Shown: positions 26,819-35,897, counted from the first letter of the stretch. The stretch is DNA of 64,000 nt from Acidobacteriota bacterium (GCA_016718135.1 JADKEF010000019.1:62001-126000); one strand, 5' to 3'. Notes: a model not told the origin generated them from the sequence alone. A program made the numbers and translations.

Positions 26819-28894
26819 ATGATCGGAAAGGACACATTCGCGGCAGGACGTTTCAACACACTCGCTGTTATTCTCGTCGCTCTATTTGCGGCTCTGCTGT
26901 TATCCGGCGATGTTGCTGCGCAAAAGGTTAGACTAAGATCTCAGATCACGCCGACATGTACCGGAGGCGGAACTGGCCTTAAATACTCGGATATCTACGC
27001 CGATGGCAATATTGCCGTGCAAGGCAGCTACGGATGCAAGGGCGTCTTTATTTACGATCTCACTAACCCCGATCAACCTGTATTGGCAAGCCACTATAAT
27101 CCAAGCCCCAATCAGTCTTTTCTTGAGGCGATCGTTATTGGAAATCGCGGATATTTTGGCAGCGGCGGCCAAGGTGTGGGTACGCCGACGACCGGCGATG
27201 GTGTACACATCGTTGACCTTACTGATCCGTATAGTCCGGTACTGCTTGGAAAGGTAAATCCGACGAGCGGCAATGGCTTCAGCGGAATTCACGAAATGGT
27301 CGTTCACGGTAACTACCTTATCGAGAATTACAACAGTACGAGCAATAAGACCATCAAGATCATCGATATCAGCAATCCTGCGAACCCGGTCTTCAAATGG
27401 AATATGAGTCCGGTTGATACGCTGTGGGTACATGCCGTTCATATTCGAGGCAATCGTATGTACACGTCGGGCTGGAATGGCCGACTGGAGATCTATGACA
27501 TCTCAAATCTTGCCAATCAACCGCCTCAACTGCTCGGTTCGATACTTGGTAATTCCACCAACCACAGCACGTGGACCAGCGAGGACGGAAACTACTTATA
27601 TTCGTGCCGTGAGACTCTCGATGGCGATCTCCGTGTGTATGATGTCCGGGATCCAGCCCAGCCGGTTCTCGTCCGGGCCATCAAAACGAGCGATCTAGGC
27701 ATAAATGCCGTCAGCCCGCACAATCCGGTTGTGATGGGGAATTATCTATATATCTCGTGGTACCAGGCCGGCATTCAGGTATTTGATATCACCGATCCGA
27801 CGTTCCCGCGACGCGTCGCTCAATACGATACCTACCAGCAGACATTTGCACCGCCCGAAGAAGAGCTGAACATACTCGCCAATCCTTACCCATGGGACAT
27901 GGTTTGCGGGACAATGACAGATCAGAATTCTTTGCCGACGAGCTACAACGGCAACTGGGCGGTTTTTCCATTCCTGGGCCAGAACAAGATCCTAGCCGGT
28001 GATATGGAATACGGTCTACTCGTATTGGACGCATCAGCCTTGGCTGCCCCGCTCAAGAATCGCGTTTCGGATTTTGATGGAGACGGGCGGACGGACGTGT
28101 CAGCTTTTAGGCCCACGACCGGTGATTGGGAGATCGAGTACAGTACAACTTCCCAGACCTTGAGTACAAACTTCGGGCTTACAGGTGACCTCATTGTTCC
28201 CGGTGATTTTAATGGCGATGGGATCGTCGAGCAGGCGATCTATCGTCCTTCGACCGGCGTATGGTGGTTCAAGAACCCGACTGGCCCTTTCACTGCGGTT
28301 CAGTTTGGCCTCGCCGAGGATATTCCGGTTGCGGCAGATTATGATGCGGACGGACGAACTGATATCGCAGTTTGGCGTCCATCAACGGCTGTCTGGTATA
28401 TCCTCCAAAGCTCGCTGGGACTGAAGATCGTAAAATGGGGTTTGAGCACCGACAAGCCGATCACCGGGGATTTTGAAGGCGATGGCAAGTCGGACATTGC
28501 GGTTTGGCGCCCGTCGAACGGTGTATGGTATGTGCTGCAGAGTTCCTCGTCTATACCTCTTTATGCGGCTTGGGGCATGAATGGCGACAAGCCGTTAACC
28601 GGCGATTTTGACGGTAACGGAATTTCCGATTTTGCCGTTTTTCGGCCGTCAACCGGAACGTGGTATGTGCTTGACCCGGCGGTAAATCCTTCTTTCCGAG
28701 CCTACAACTGGGGCATCGCCGAGGATATGCCGATACCTGCGGATTATAACGGTGATGGTAAGACGGACGTATCGATATTTCGTCCAAGCACGAACCAATG
28801 GTACACCTACTACCCATCGAGCCAGACGTTTGATGTCAGGATCTTTGGGCAATCGGGTGACAGTCCATCTCCGGCGTCGGTTCAGCCGAAGTAG
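26819..28894 (+). CDS. Secreted LVIVD-repeat and VCBS/FG-GAP-repeat protein
   Basis: 691 residues with a signal peptide ending VAAQ (about residue 38). Residues about 45-415 carry LVIVD-type beta-propeller repeats (VFIYDLTNPDQPVLAS, VHIVDLTDPYSPVLLGK, IKIIDISNPANPVF, LEIYDISN, VFDITDPTFPRRVA). The C-terminal 270 residues hold six VCBS/FG-GAP-like repeats with Ca-binding DxDGDGxxD loops (DFDGDGRTDVSAFRP, DYNGDGKTDVSIFRP). It is probably a cell-surface or secreted propeller protein. The C-terminal block, FRPSTGxWYxL repeated, is common in Acidobacteriota extracellular proteins. Confidence 0.85.
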   Translation: MIGKDTFAAGRFNTLAVILVALFAALLLSGDVAAQKVRLRSQITPTCTGGGTGLKYSDIYADGNIAVQGSYGCKGVFIYDLTNPDQPVLASHYNPSPNQSFLEAIVIGNRGYFGSGGQGVGTPTTGDGVHIVDLTDPYSPVLLGKVNPTSGNGFSGIHEMVVHGNYLIENYNSTSNKTIKIIDISNPANPVFKWNMSPVDTLWVHAVHIRGNRMYTSGWNGRLEIYDISNLANQPPQLLGSILGNSTNHSTWTSEDGNYLYSCRETLDGDLRVYDVRDPAQPVLVRAIKTSDLGINAVSPHNPVVMGNYLYISWYQAGIQVFDITDPTFPRRVAQYDTYQQTFAPPEEELNILANPYPWDMVCGTMTDQNSLPTSYNGNWAVFPFLGQNKILAGDMEYGLLVLDASALAAPLKNRVSDFDGDGRTDVSAFRPTTGDWEIEYSTTSQTLSTNFGLTGDLIVPGDFNGDGIVEQAIYRPSTGVWWFKNPTGPFTAVQFGLAEDIPVAADYDADGRTDIAVWRPSTAVWYILQSSLGLKIVKWGLSTDKPITGDFEGDGKSDIAVWRPSNGVWYVLQSSSSIPLYAAWGMNGDKPLTGDFDGNGISDFAVFRPSTGTWYVLDPAVNPSFRAYNWGIAEDMPIPADYNGDGKTDVSIFRPSTNQWYTYYPSSQTFDVRIFGQSGDSPSPASVQPK

Positions 28895-28932
28895 TGGTTT
28901 GTAGATCGTTGTACGGCAAGGTCAGGCAACGC

Positions 28933-28960
28933 TTGACTTTGCGGGTTTTGTTTCTATTAT
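28933..28960 (+). promoter_or_regulatory. Sigma70-like promoter of the FHA-PrsW gene
   Basis: TTGACT (28933-28938), 16-nt spacer, TATTAT (28955-28960). The ATG follows only 6 nt after the -10 box, so transcription from this site would start at or next to the start codon, giving a leaderless mRNA. Confidence 0.6.
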
Positions 28961-28966
28961 TGCAGT

Positions 28967-30499
28967 ATGCAACTGCAAATGACGATCTCGAGCGGCACCC
29001 TCGCAGGCCGCTCCTTTGACCTTCAAACGGGCTTCATTACGATCGGCCGCAGCGAAACTTGCAGCGTTCGGCTCGATCCGATGACAGAGCGGATCGCATC
29101 AAAGCAGCACGCCTTTATTGAAGCCCGGACGGACGGCTTCTACCTCACTGACAACAAGAGTACTAATGGTACGCTGGTCAATGGCCAGCGGGTCGAATCG
29201 ACCCGTTTGAATGACGGTGACGAGATCCAACTGGGAGCGAACGGCGTAACCGCTCTGATATCGATCAAAGGATCGACGGCCCCCGAATTGGCGTCACCGC
29301 AATTCCAACTTGAACAGTTCAATCAGATCGCCGCGCAGGAACCCGTAAATCTCAGTGCTTCGATCCAAAACTTCGCTGTTCCGAGCATGGCGGCCGTCAA
29401 GCCTGAACCGTCGAGCACCGGGCGATATATCGGCATCGGTGTGACCATCTTTGCGATCATCTTTATGGCTCTGATCGTAATGCTCATCATGCTGGCGAGC
29501 GTCGGGATCGTTCCGGCGGTTATCGCCGCGATCGTCGCGTTCATACCGGCGATGCTGTATCTGCTGCCTCTTATTTGGTTAGACCGTTACGATCCTGAGC
29601 CGCTCTGGCTGCTTGCTCTTGCGTTTGCCTGGGGAGGATTGGTCGCGGTCATTGTGTCTTTCGTGGTGAATACGGTGATCGGCTTGGTCGCTTTTGTGGC
29701 GACGAACAGTCCAGAGGCTGCACCGTTCGTCGGGGCGGTGATCTCAGCTCCTATATTCGAAGAAGCATCGAAGGGTGTCGGCCTCTTGGTTCTGTTGATA
29801 TTCTTCCGGCGATATTTTGACGATATTTTGGACGGCATTGTCTTTGCCGGCGTGATCGCATTAGGCTTTGCGACGGTCGAGAATGTGCTTTACTACGGGC
29901 GTGCGGTAGATGGTGGTGGTCTTGGCGGGCTGACGATCTTGTTTTTTATGCGCGGCATAATGTCGCCATTTGCCCATGTCACATTTACCGCGATGACCGG
30001 AATTGGCTGCGGCATTGCACGCGAGTCGCACAGTATGGCCGTCCGGATCATAATGCCGTTCATTGGTTATTGTGCGGCCGTGTTTCTGCACGCGGTCTGG
30101 AATGGCATGGCGGTGATCGGTGGACTCGAAGGCTTCGTCGTGGGCTACCTTATTCTCGAGATCCCATTCTTCCTGATCCTACTCGGATTTTCGCTGTATG
30201 TGATGAGGCGTCAGGGCAAGATCCTCACGGATATGCTCGCACTCGACGTCGCACGTGGTTTGATCCCTCAGGAACATGCAAAGACGGCGACTTCGGCGTT
30301 TAGTAGTTCGGGGTGGCTTTTAGGTGGGTTGTTCAACGGAAAATTCCGTGCCCGCAGCCGCTATATCCGAGCGATCGGCAAACTCGGCCTCAGCTATTGG
30401 CACATACAAAGAGCAACTGCCGCTCAGGGACAGACAGGCAGCTTTCAACAAAATCCGATCTTGCGTGATGAAGTACTAAAGTGGCGAGATCAAGTTTAA
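28967..30499 (+). CDS. FHA domain fused to PrsW-type membrane protease
   Basis: 510 residues. Residues 1-100 are an FHA domain (ITIGRSETCSVRLD, SKQHAFIEA, KSTNGTLVNGQRV), which binds phosphothreonine peptides. From about 150 on, eight or so membrane segments form a PrsW domain: LDRYDPEPLWLL, APIFEEASKG with the paired catalytic Glu, FAHVTFTAMTGIG and FLHAVWNG. PrsW proteases perform site-1 cleavage of anti-sigma factors in Bacillus. The fusion suggests membrane proteolysis governed by Ser/Thr phosphorylation, and two Ser/Thr kinase genes lie just downstream; that link is inference. The C-terminal 90 residues are cytosolic with no known domain. Confidence 0.87.
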   Translation: MQLQMTISSGTLAGRSFDLQTGFITIGRSETCSVRLDPMTERIASKQHAFIEARTDGFYLTDNKSTNGTLVNGQRVESTRLNDGDEIQLGANGVTALISIKGSTAPELASPQFQLEQFNQIAAQEPVNLSASIQNFAVPSMAAVKPEPSSTGRYIGIGVTIFAIIFMALIVMLIMLASVGIVPAVIAAIVAFIPAMLYLLPLIWLDRYDPEPLWLLALAFAWGGLVAVIVSFVVNTVIGLVAFVATNSPEAAPFVGAVISAPIFEEASKGVGLLVLLIFFRRYFDDILDGIVFAGVIALGFATVENVLYYGRAVDGGGLGGLTILFFMRGIMSPFAHVTFTAMTGIGCGIARESHSMAVRIIMPFIGYCAAVFLHAVWNGMAVIGGLEGFVVGYLILEIPFFLILLGFSLYVMRRQGKILTDMLALDVARGLIPQEHAKTATSAFSSSGWLLGGLFNGKFRARSRYIRAIGKLGLSYWHIQRATAAQGQTGSFQQNPILRDEVLKWRDQV

Positions 30500-30504
30500 A
30501 ATAA

Positions 30505-30536
30505 GAAAACGGACTCGAGAGTCCGTTTTCTTTTTT
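30505..30536. terminator. Bidirectional intrinsic terminator
   Basis: An 11-bp perfect stem (GAAAACGGACT / AGTCCGTTTTC), CGAG loop, six T on the plus strand and an A/T-rich tail on the minus strand. It serves both the FHA-PrsW gene and the convergent tRNA-Lys. Confidence 0.85.
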
Positions 30537-30541
30537 GTTAA

Positions 30542-30617
30542 TGGTAGGCCGAGCAGGGATCGAACCTGCGACCCACGGATTAAGAGTCCGTTGCTCTACC
30601 GACTGAGCTATCGACCC
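30542..30617 (-). tRNA. tRNA-Lys (anticodon CTT)
   Basis: A complete cloverleaf on the minus strand: acceptor GGGTCGA pairing with TCGGCCT (two G-U pairs), D-loop AGCTCAGTCGGTAGAGC, anticodon loop ACTCTTAAT with CTT, T-arm GCAGGTTCGATCCCTGC, and an encoded CCA at the 3' end. Confidence 0.95.
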
Positions 30618-30649
30618 AAAAACAAGCTGAATTATAGCAAACACAGGAT

Positions 30650-30743
30650 TTAACGCAAAGACGCAAAGGCGCAAAGTCAAAACCAGCGTAATGACTTGGA
30701 AATATCTTCCGCGTCATTGCGTCTTAGCGCCTTTGCGTTGAAA
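30650..30743. repeat. Dispersed GCAAAG-type inverted repeat
   Basis: The left arm (30650-30676) and right arm (30714-30743) are inverted copies made of ACGCAAAG words, immediately before the kinase start. The element supplies spurious upstream coding frame for that gene. Confidence 0.6.
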
Positions 30744-30758
30744 ATATCTCTGACGCTT

Positions 30759-32381
30759 ATGAAGGAATGCCCGAAATGTGAGCTTTGCTTTTCCGATGAG
30801 ATCGCGGCGTGTCCGCACGACGGCACGGCGACGCGTTTGTCTTTGCCGGGATCACCGGTGATCGCGGGGCGGTATCTGCTGGAAAGCAGATTGGGTCGTG
30901 GAGCGATGGGGCAGGTTTATCTAGCCCGCGATCAGAAGTTTGAAACTCGCAAAGTTGCGGTCAAGACAGTCCGACAGGATATTTTATCCAGCGAAGACCT
31001 TCAGGAAGGCGAAGCTATCGCTCGTTTCGAACGCGAGGCACAGGCAGCCGCCTCGATCCAGCATCCCAACACCGTTAGTGTTACAGATTTTGGTGAATCT
31101 GCCGAAGGCGTCTTCTATCTCGTAATGGAATACGTCGAGGGCGAGACGCTGCACAAGCTTCTTCGTCGAGAGGGGACTTTGCCCGTAAAGCGTGCGGTTC
31201 GATTCTTACGGCAGATCGCCGATGGCGTTGATGCAGCACATGATCTCAATATTCTCCACCGCGACCTTAAGCCCGCGAACATCTTCATCATGCAAAAGGG
31301 CAAAGGCGGCGATGGCTTTGTTAAGGTCGGCGATTTTGGCCTGGCGAAGATAATGAGTCAGACGGTAACGGACGCACAATCAAAAGCGACGCCGTCGAGC
31401 CGCGGAATCATTGGCACGCCGGAATTCATGTCTCCTGAACAGATGCAACCAGAGGTAGGCGTCGATAAGCGGACCGATCTTTACGCTTTAGGGACGATCG
31501 CGTATTTAATGCTTGGCGGCAAAACGCCATTCACGGGCGAGCTCATGCAGCTCGTGATGCAAAAGGTGATGCATACGCCGCCGCCGCTCGCGTCGTTACG
31601 TTCAGACATTCCTGCCGACGTTGACCGTGTGATAATGAGTGCTCTGGCGATCGATCCGAAAGAGCGGCCTTCGTCTGTCGCCGAATGGATCGCGGATCTC
31701 GAGGCTGCGTCGGAAGACATTGACGAAAGCAAACGCACCGGCGGTTCGCGGCTCGTTGTCATGGCTCCAATAGGGGCAGAGGTTTACGTGAATGACGAGC
31801 GCAAGGGAAGTGTCGGAAGCTCAGGCCGCGTTGTCCTGACCGACATTCCGCCGGGTCAGCACATCCTCCGTGTTGCCAAAGCCGGTGAGCGTGACGACGA
31901 ACGCGTGATCGAGATGCGCGCCGGTGGCAACGAGCAGGTAATTCAGGCGACGCTTCGCACGATTCACGGTGCGGGCAGTCAGCCGTCGTCTTCGCAGGGT
32001 GCAAGCACGGGCGGTTCGCCTGCGTCGAGTGTGATGCCGGGTATTGTTGCGTGCGGCAATTGCGGGGCGAGATTCGCCGACGGTGTTAGATTTTGCGGAC
32101 GCTGCGGTGGCGGGAGATTTATCATGGTCAGCGCGGCCGAGACGCCAGGGACTTCTTTCCCATGCCCGCGATGTGCGAACGGCCTTGCCGCCGGTTCGAG
32201 ATTTTGCGGAAAATGCGGCCAAAGTATCCCGACGTCAGTCCACGCCAGTTCGCCGCCGTCGTTCAATCCACTCCATTCGCCGATCTCAAATCCTCCCCAA
32301 GCCGAACGCCTTTGCCGGCGTTGCAATACCGCATACCCGCCGCATATCAAATTCTGCGGCCGATGCGGACTAACGCTGTAA
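30759..32381 (+). CDS. Ser/Thr protein kinase with PEGA domain and zinc ribbons
   Basis: 540 residues from the ATG at 30759; the longer frame from 30696 lies in repeat DNA. The N-terminal zinc ribbon is CPKCELCFSDEIAACPHDG. The kinase domain (about 30-310) has GRGAMGQVYLA, the HRDLKPANIFI catalytic loop, DFGLAK and GTPEFMSPEQ. A PEGA-like domain follows (about 327-400, RLVVMAPIGAEVYVNDERKG). Three further CxxC...CxxC ribbons close the protein (ACGNCGARF, FPCPRCANG, RLCRRCNTA). No transmembrane helix is apparent. It is a Hanks-type kinase; metal ribbons at both ends suggest protein docking or sensing, which is inferred. First of four signalling genes in a row. Confidence 0.92.
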   Translation: MKECPKCELCFSDEIAACPHDGTATRLSLPGSPVIAGRYLLESRLGRGAMGQVYLARDQKFETRKVAVKTVRQDILSSEDLQEGEAIARFEREAQAAASIQHPNTVSVTDFGESAEGVFYLVMEYVEGETLHKLLRREGTLPVKRAVRFLRQIADGVDAAHDLNILHRDLKPANIFIMQKGKGGDGFVKVGDFGLAKIMSQTVTDAQSKATPSSRGIIGTPEFMSPEQMQPEVGVDKRTDLYALGTIAYLMLGGKTPFTGELMQLVMQKVMHTPPPLASLRSDIPADVDRVIMSALAIDPKERPSSVAEWIADLEAASEDIDESKRTGGSRLVVMAPIGAEVYVNDERKGSVGSSGRVVLTDIPPGQHILRVAKAGERDDERVIEMRAGGNEQVIQATLRTIHGAGSQPSSSQGASTGGSPASSVMPGIVACGNCGARFADGVRFCGRCGGGRFIMVSAAETPGTSFPCPRCANGLAAGSRFCGKCGQSIPTSVHASSPPSFNPLHSPISNPPQAERLCRRCNTAYPPHIKFCGRCGLTL

Positions 32382-32487
32382 GCAGCTTTCCAAGGCAGTC
32401 AAGCACTTTCCAGTCGCGTTTCACCGCGGTTGTGTTTATAATAATGCGGAAGTAACTCCGATCCACAATTTAGCCGAGGGAATCACG

Positions 32488-33465
32488 ATGAAGATCTGTC
32501 CGCGATGTCAGAAAACGTATACCGATGACAATTTGAATTTCTGTCTTGAGGATGGCTCGGTATTGTCGGCGATGAGCCAGCCGGCACCGCCGCCGGATAC
32601 GATCCACATGCAGCCGATGCCGACGCAGCCTCAGCAGGTTCCGCAGAGCCAACCCGGAGCTCAGGCAGGCTGGAATATGGGAGCTCCGCAGCAGTATTCG
32701 ATGCAGCCGCCGAAGAAATCTTCCAAGGCGTGGGTCTGGGTTCTTTTGATACTCGGCGTTGTTGTCGTGTTATGTGGCGGTGGATTTGCAGGTCTTATTT
32801 TTCTCGGTTCGCAGGTAGAGAAGTCGAACACAGCTTCGAATTCTGACAGCAAGACGACGACCTCGAATTCGTCCAAGACATTCTCGAGCAACAGCAATAC
32901 AACTTCAGCCCCCAGCACTTCGACCCGTACCGATCTCGAGACCGTCGACATGAAACGCCTCGTGCAGGAGTTTTCGGCATTCGGAAACACCGAGCTGACC
33001 GGCGGCGAGTTCTTTATGAGCTCGAAGCAGAAAGGCTATTACTACGCCATCTGCGCTACTGATGAATATACTACCGAGAAATCCGACACTCGCGTGACAG
33101 TTCGTAATGTCGATAACGCCAGTGGCAGTATGGGTTACGGGCTCATCTTTCACAGCGATCCAAAGCCACTGCAGCAAGGTTACGCCTTCCTGATCGATAC
33201 GAAACGGAAAAAGTATCGACTTGTTCGTCATATCCCGAAGGATGAGAAGACCGTGATCAATTGGACGACGTCGGCCGCGATCAAGGAAGGCGGCGAGGAC
33301 AATGTGCTTGAGGTTCGCGACCTTGACGATACGATCGAGCTCTACATCAACGGAACAAAGGTCAACTCGATTCGTAATCAATACGGCTATTCCGGCGGCG
33401 TCGCAGGGCTGTATTCGGGCGACGGCGTGAAGGCGGGATTTAAGAATTTCGAGATCCGGAAATAG
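32488..33465 (+). CDS. Zinc-ribbon membrane protein with DUF1080/LamG-like domain
   Basis: 325 residues. The N terminus MKICPRCQKTYTDDNLNFCL is a zinc-ribbon module shared with the next gene. A Pro/Gln-rich linker, one membrane helix (about 80-106, VWVLLILGVVVVLCGGGFAG) and a Ser/Thr-rich stalk lead to a beta-sandwich at 175-325 (MGYGLIFHSDP...IELYINGTKVNSI...GVAGLYSGDGVKAGFKNFEI) of the DUF1080/concanavalin-like type. The predicted topology is cytosolic ribbon and external lectin-like domain. The role is unknown; its position suggests it is part of the kinase neighbourhood. Confidence 0.75.
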   Translation: MKICPRCQKTYTDDNLNFCLEDGSVLSAMSQPAPPPDTIHMQPMPTQPQQVPQSQPGAQAGWNMGAPQQYSMQPPKKSSKAWVWVLLILGVVVVLCGGGFAGLIFLGSQVEKSNTASNSDSKTTTSNSSKTFSSNSNTTSAPSTSTRTDLETVDMKRLVQEFSAFGNTELTGGEFFMSSKQKGYYYAICATDEYTTEKSDTRVTVRNVDNASGSMGYGLIFHSDPKPLQQGYAFLIDTKRKKYRLVRHIPKDEKTVINWTTSAAIKEGGEDNVLEVRDLDDTIELYINGTKVNSIRNQYGYSGGVAGLYSGDGVKAGFKNFEIRK

Positions 33466-33476
33466 TCTTTTCCAAT

Positions 33477-33980
33477 ATGAAGCATTGCCCGCGATGTCAG
33501 AAAACTTACGAAGACCCGGCGTTGAACTTCTGCCTCGACGACGGCGAGTTGCTGATGGTACTCGCTCCAGGACGTTACGCTGACGATTCGCCTCCGACCG
33601 TTATCCTCGATCAGGCCCGTGTGACAAATCCGGCGAGTTGGCCTCAGCAGCCGTCTTCGCAGCCGCCGGCTCGATATCAAAATCCGCAGCCGGCGTATCA
33701 AAATCAACAATTCGGCCAGACTTATGTTGCCGCTAAAGACCAGACGCTGCCGACAATCTCGCTGATCTTGGGCATTTGCAGCATGTTGCTGATCTGCTGC
33801 TACGGCGGCATCTGGCTCGGGCTTCCGGCGGCGATCGTTGGGTTCATCGGGCTGCGAAATGCTGACAGCGACACGTCGCGATACGGCGGACGCGGGCTGG
33901 CGATCGGCGGAATGGTGCTCGGGACGATCACATTTCTAGCCTCCCTGATCTTCGCACTCATCGCTATCGTGGCGAACTGA
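33477..33980 (+). CDS. Zinc-ribbon DUF4190-type membrane protein
   Basis: 167 residues, 11 nt after the previous gene. It repeats the N-terminal module (MKHCPRCQKTYEDPALNFCL, then DDGELL), followed by a Pro/Gln/Tyr-rich linker and a DUF4190-like pair of membrane helices (ISLILGICSMLLICCYGGIW and LAIGGMVLGTITFLASLIFA) separated by GLRNADSDTSRYGGRG. Function unknown. The shared ribbon suggests a common partner for neighbouring products. Confidence 0.75.
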   Translation: MKHCPRCQKTYEDPALNFCLDDGELLMVLAPGRYADDSPPTVILDQARVTNPASWPQQPSSQPPARYQNPQPAYQNQQFGQTYVAAKDQTLPTISLILGICSMLLICCYGGIWLGLPAAIVGFIGLRNADSDTSRYGGRGLAIGGMVLGTITFLASLIFALIAIVAN

Positions 33981-34006
33981 CCGCAAATCCCATATAATTC
34001 AACACG

Positions 34007-35323
34007 ATGAGGGTTAACCTAAATGTTGTAGCCGGGCCGCAGACTGGGCGCACATTTTCGTTCGAACAGCACGACACTTTCATGATCGGCCGCAGCGAGG
34101 CGGCGCAGTTTTGCCTGCCGCACGACCGGTATTTCTCCCGACATCACTGCATTCTTGAGATCGCTCCGCCGCAGGCTTTTATCCGTGATCTACAATCTAC
34201 CAATGGCACGTTCGTAAACGGAATGCGTGTCGAGACGGCGTACCTGAAAAGCGGTGACCGCATTCAGGGCGGCGAGACGATCATCGAGGTCGAGGTCTCG
34301 ACCGGACTCGAAGAGTACGAGTCCTCCGCAAATATCGACGGCAGCAACACCCAACCCTCGATCGTTGCCGTCACCTGTTTGAATTGCTCCATTCCAGCCA
34401 AGGTCGAGGCCGACGAGCCGCGGTCGAAGATGTCCTACATCTGCGACGAATGCCGCGACAAACTCAAGGCGAATCCGCAGCCGATACCGAATTTTCAGAT
34501 GATCCGCGTGATCGGTCAGGGCGGAATGGGCAGCGTGATGCTCGGACGTGCCGAATCGGATGGCCGTGCGGTGGCGATCAAGACCTTGCTGCCCGAGGTT
34601 GCCGTCAGCGAACAGTCTTTGAAAAGATTCATGCGCGAGATCGAGGTGTCGGCGTCGCTCGTTCATCCGAACATCGTCGCGTATGTGGAACACGGCACGC
34701 ACAATGGATTGGTCTATCTTGTAACGGACTTTATCGCCGGGATGGACGCCGCGAGATTTGCTAAACATCGCGGCGGCAAGCTGGATTACCGCGAAATGGT
34801 GGCCGTCGTCAGCCAGACGCTGGCGGCGCTCGATTTCGCACACAACCAGGGCTTCGTCCATCGCGACATAAAAGAGCAGAACATCCTCGTAACCGGCGAC
34901 GGGGCAAATCTGCAGGCGAAATTGACCGACTTCGGCCTTTCAAAGAGCTTCAAGCAAACCGGAATGAGCGGTGTGACGATGGTCGGCGATGTCGCCGGGA
35001 CGATCGCCTACATGCCGCCCGAGCAGGTCCGCGATTTCAAAGACGTAAAGCCGCCGTCGGACATCTACGCCATGGGAATGACCGCCTACAGCCTGCTCAC
35101 CGGAGCCCACGCGCTCGACATCGCCCCAAAAGCGGGCATCGCCGAGACCGTCAAAGCGATCTTCGAAAAACCGATCATCCCCATCCGCAGCCGCATCCCA
35201 AACGTACCGGTCCACGTCGCCGCCGTCATCGAAACCGCCCTCTCCAAACACCCCGAATCCCGCTGGCGCACCGCCGGAGCCATGCGCGAAGCGTTGCTGA
35301 ATGCGGCCGCGTCGGGCGGTTAG
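34007..35323 (+). CDS. FHA-domain Ser/Thr protein kinase
   Basis: 438 residues. The FHA domain at 1-100 has FMIGRSEAAQFCLP, FSRHHCILE and QSTNGTFVNGMRV. A zinc ribbon follows at about 122-151 (TCLNCS...YICDEC). The kinase domain (161-431) has GQGGMGSVMLG, AIKTL, HRDIKEQNILV (about residue 285), DFGLSK and GTIAYMPPEQ. There is no membrane helix. FHA in cis with a kinase usually docks the autophosphorylated kinase or its substrates. Last gene of the signalling run; 26 nt from the preceding one. Confidence 0.92.
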   Translation: MRVNLNVVAGPQTGRTFSFEQHDTFMIGRSEAAQFCLPHDRYFSRHHCILEIAPPQAFIRDLQSTNGTFVNGMRVETAYLKSGDRIQGGETIIEVEVSTGLEEYESSANIDGSNTQPSIVAVTCLNCSIPAKVEADEPRSKMSYICDECRDKLKANPQPIPNFQMIRVIGQGGMGSVMLGRAESDGRAVAIKTLLPEVAVSEQSLKRFMREIEVSASLVHPNIVAYVEHGTHNGLVYLVTDFIAGMDAARFAKHRGGKLDYREMVAVVSQTLAALDFAHNQGFVHRDIKEQNILVTGDGANLQAKLTDFGLSKSFKQTGMSGVTMVGDVAGTIAYMPPEQVRDFKDVKPPSDIYAMGMTAYSLLTGAHALDIAPKAGIAETVKAIFEKPIIPIRSRIPNVPVHVAAVIETALSKHPESRWRTAGAMREALLNAAASGG

Positions 35324-35365
35324 GCTGGAAACAATGGAACCGTTTGCAAGTAGGGTTAGCTGAGC

Positions 35366-35383
35366 AGGCGGCTTGAGCCGCCT
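35366..35383 (+). repeat. Short hairpin (AGGCGGC/GCCGCCT)
   Basis: A perfect 7-bp stem with a TTGA loop just 3' of the FHA-kinase. It could be a weak terminator or an outlying REP-like hairpin of the RAYT locus. Confidence 0.45.
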
Positions 35384-35401
35384 TTCCGCGTCTCGCGGCA
35401 A

Positions 35402-35425
35402 ATAGCCACGCCGTTCACGGCGTGG
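35402..35425. repeat. REP-like hairpin, left of RAYT
   Basis: AATAG is followed by CCACGCCG-TTCA-CGGCGTGG. The same layout in opposite orientation lies right of the transposase (35950-35975), as expected for REP pairs mobilised by RAYT enzymes. Confidence 0.65.
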
Positions 35426-35447
35426 ACGGCGTCGCCGAAACGATTCC

Positions 35448-35474
35448 GAGGGCGTTTTAACGTCCTTCCGCACC
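35448..35474. repeat. Left inverted repeat flanking the RAYT gene
   Basis: A 27-nt sequence starting GAGGGCGTTTTAACGTCC. The right copy at 35898-35926 is its reverse complement except for a 3-nt insertion. The transposase stop codon lies inside it. Confidence 0.75.
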
Positions 35475-35895
35475 ACGTGGATCACCGATCCTTTCCAGCC
35501 GCTTACGAACCGTCCCGTTGCGATGATGGTCTTTCTGATTATTGATGTAATCGATCACCCATTGCAGGTCTTTCGTTCCAAATGTCACGATCCCGTAACC
35601 CCGCTGCCATTCGAGAGCTTTCGGCTGAACCTCGTGATTGACGTAATACGAGCTCGAACCTTTCAGCTTTCCGATCCAGTCGGAGACGAGAATATTGGGT
35701 TCGAGGCTTGTCGCGAAGTGGATGTGGGTTTCGATACCGCCGATAGCGTGAAGCCTGGCACCGGGCGTTTCGAGGATCTTGTGGCCGAGAAAATGGTAGA
35801 GCCGCTTCTCGATATGATCGGTGATCATTGGCAGACTGTTTTTCGTGTGCCCAAGTGATGTGGAAGTTTATTTCTGAATAAACGGCGTCTGACAT
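35457..35895 (-). mobile_element. REP-associated Y1 transposase (RAYT, IS200-like TnpA), one frameshift
   Basis: ATG 35895 opens SDAVYSEINFHITW, then the frame breaks. From about 35850 the next frame gives HTKNSLPMITDHIEKRLYHF to the stop at 35457. Removing one G of GGG restores the family start (HITWHTKNSLP) and a protein of 145 residues. The HUH metal motif is THIHF and the probable catalytic Tyr is in DYINNQKDHH. Such enzymes cut and join single-stranded REP hairpins. Matching inverted REP structures flank the gene. The one-base slip may be a sequencing error. Confidence 0.85.
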
Positions 35896-35897
35896 CT

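Noticed and set aside
30505..30600. Similarity of the terminator stem (ACGGACT) to the anticodon arm of tRNA-Lys, suggesting an attachment site
   Set aside because: Only 8-10 nt match, the hairpin is explained as a terminator, and no integrase or element boundary lies nearby.
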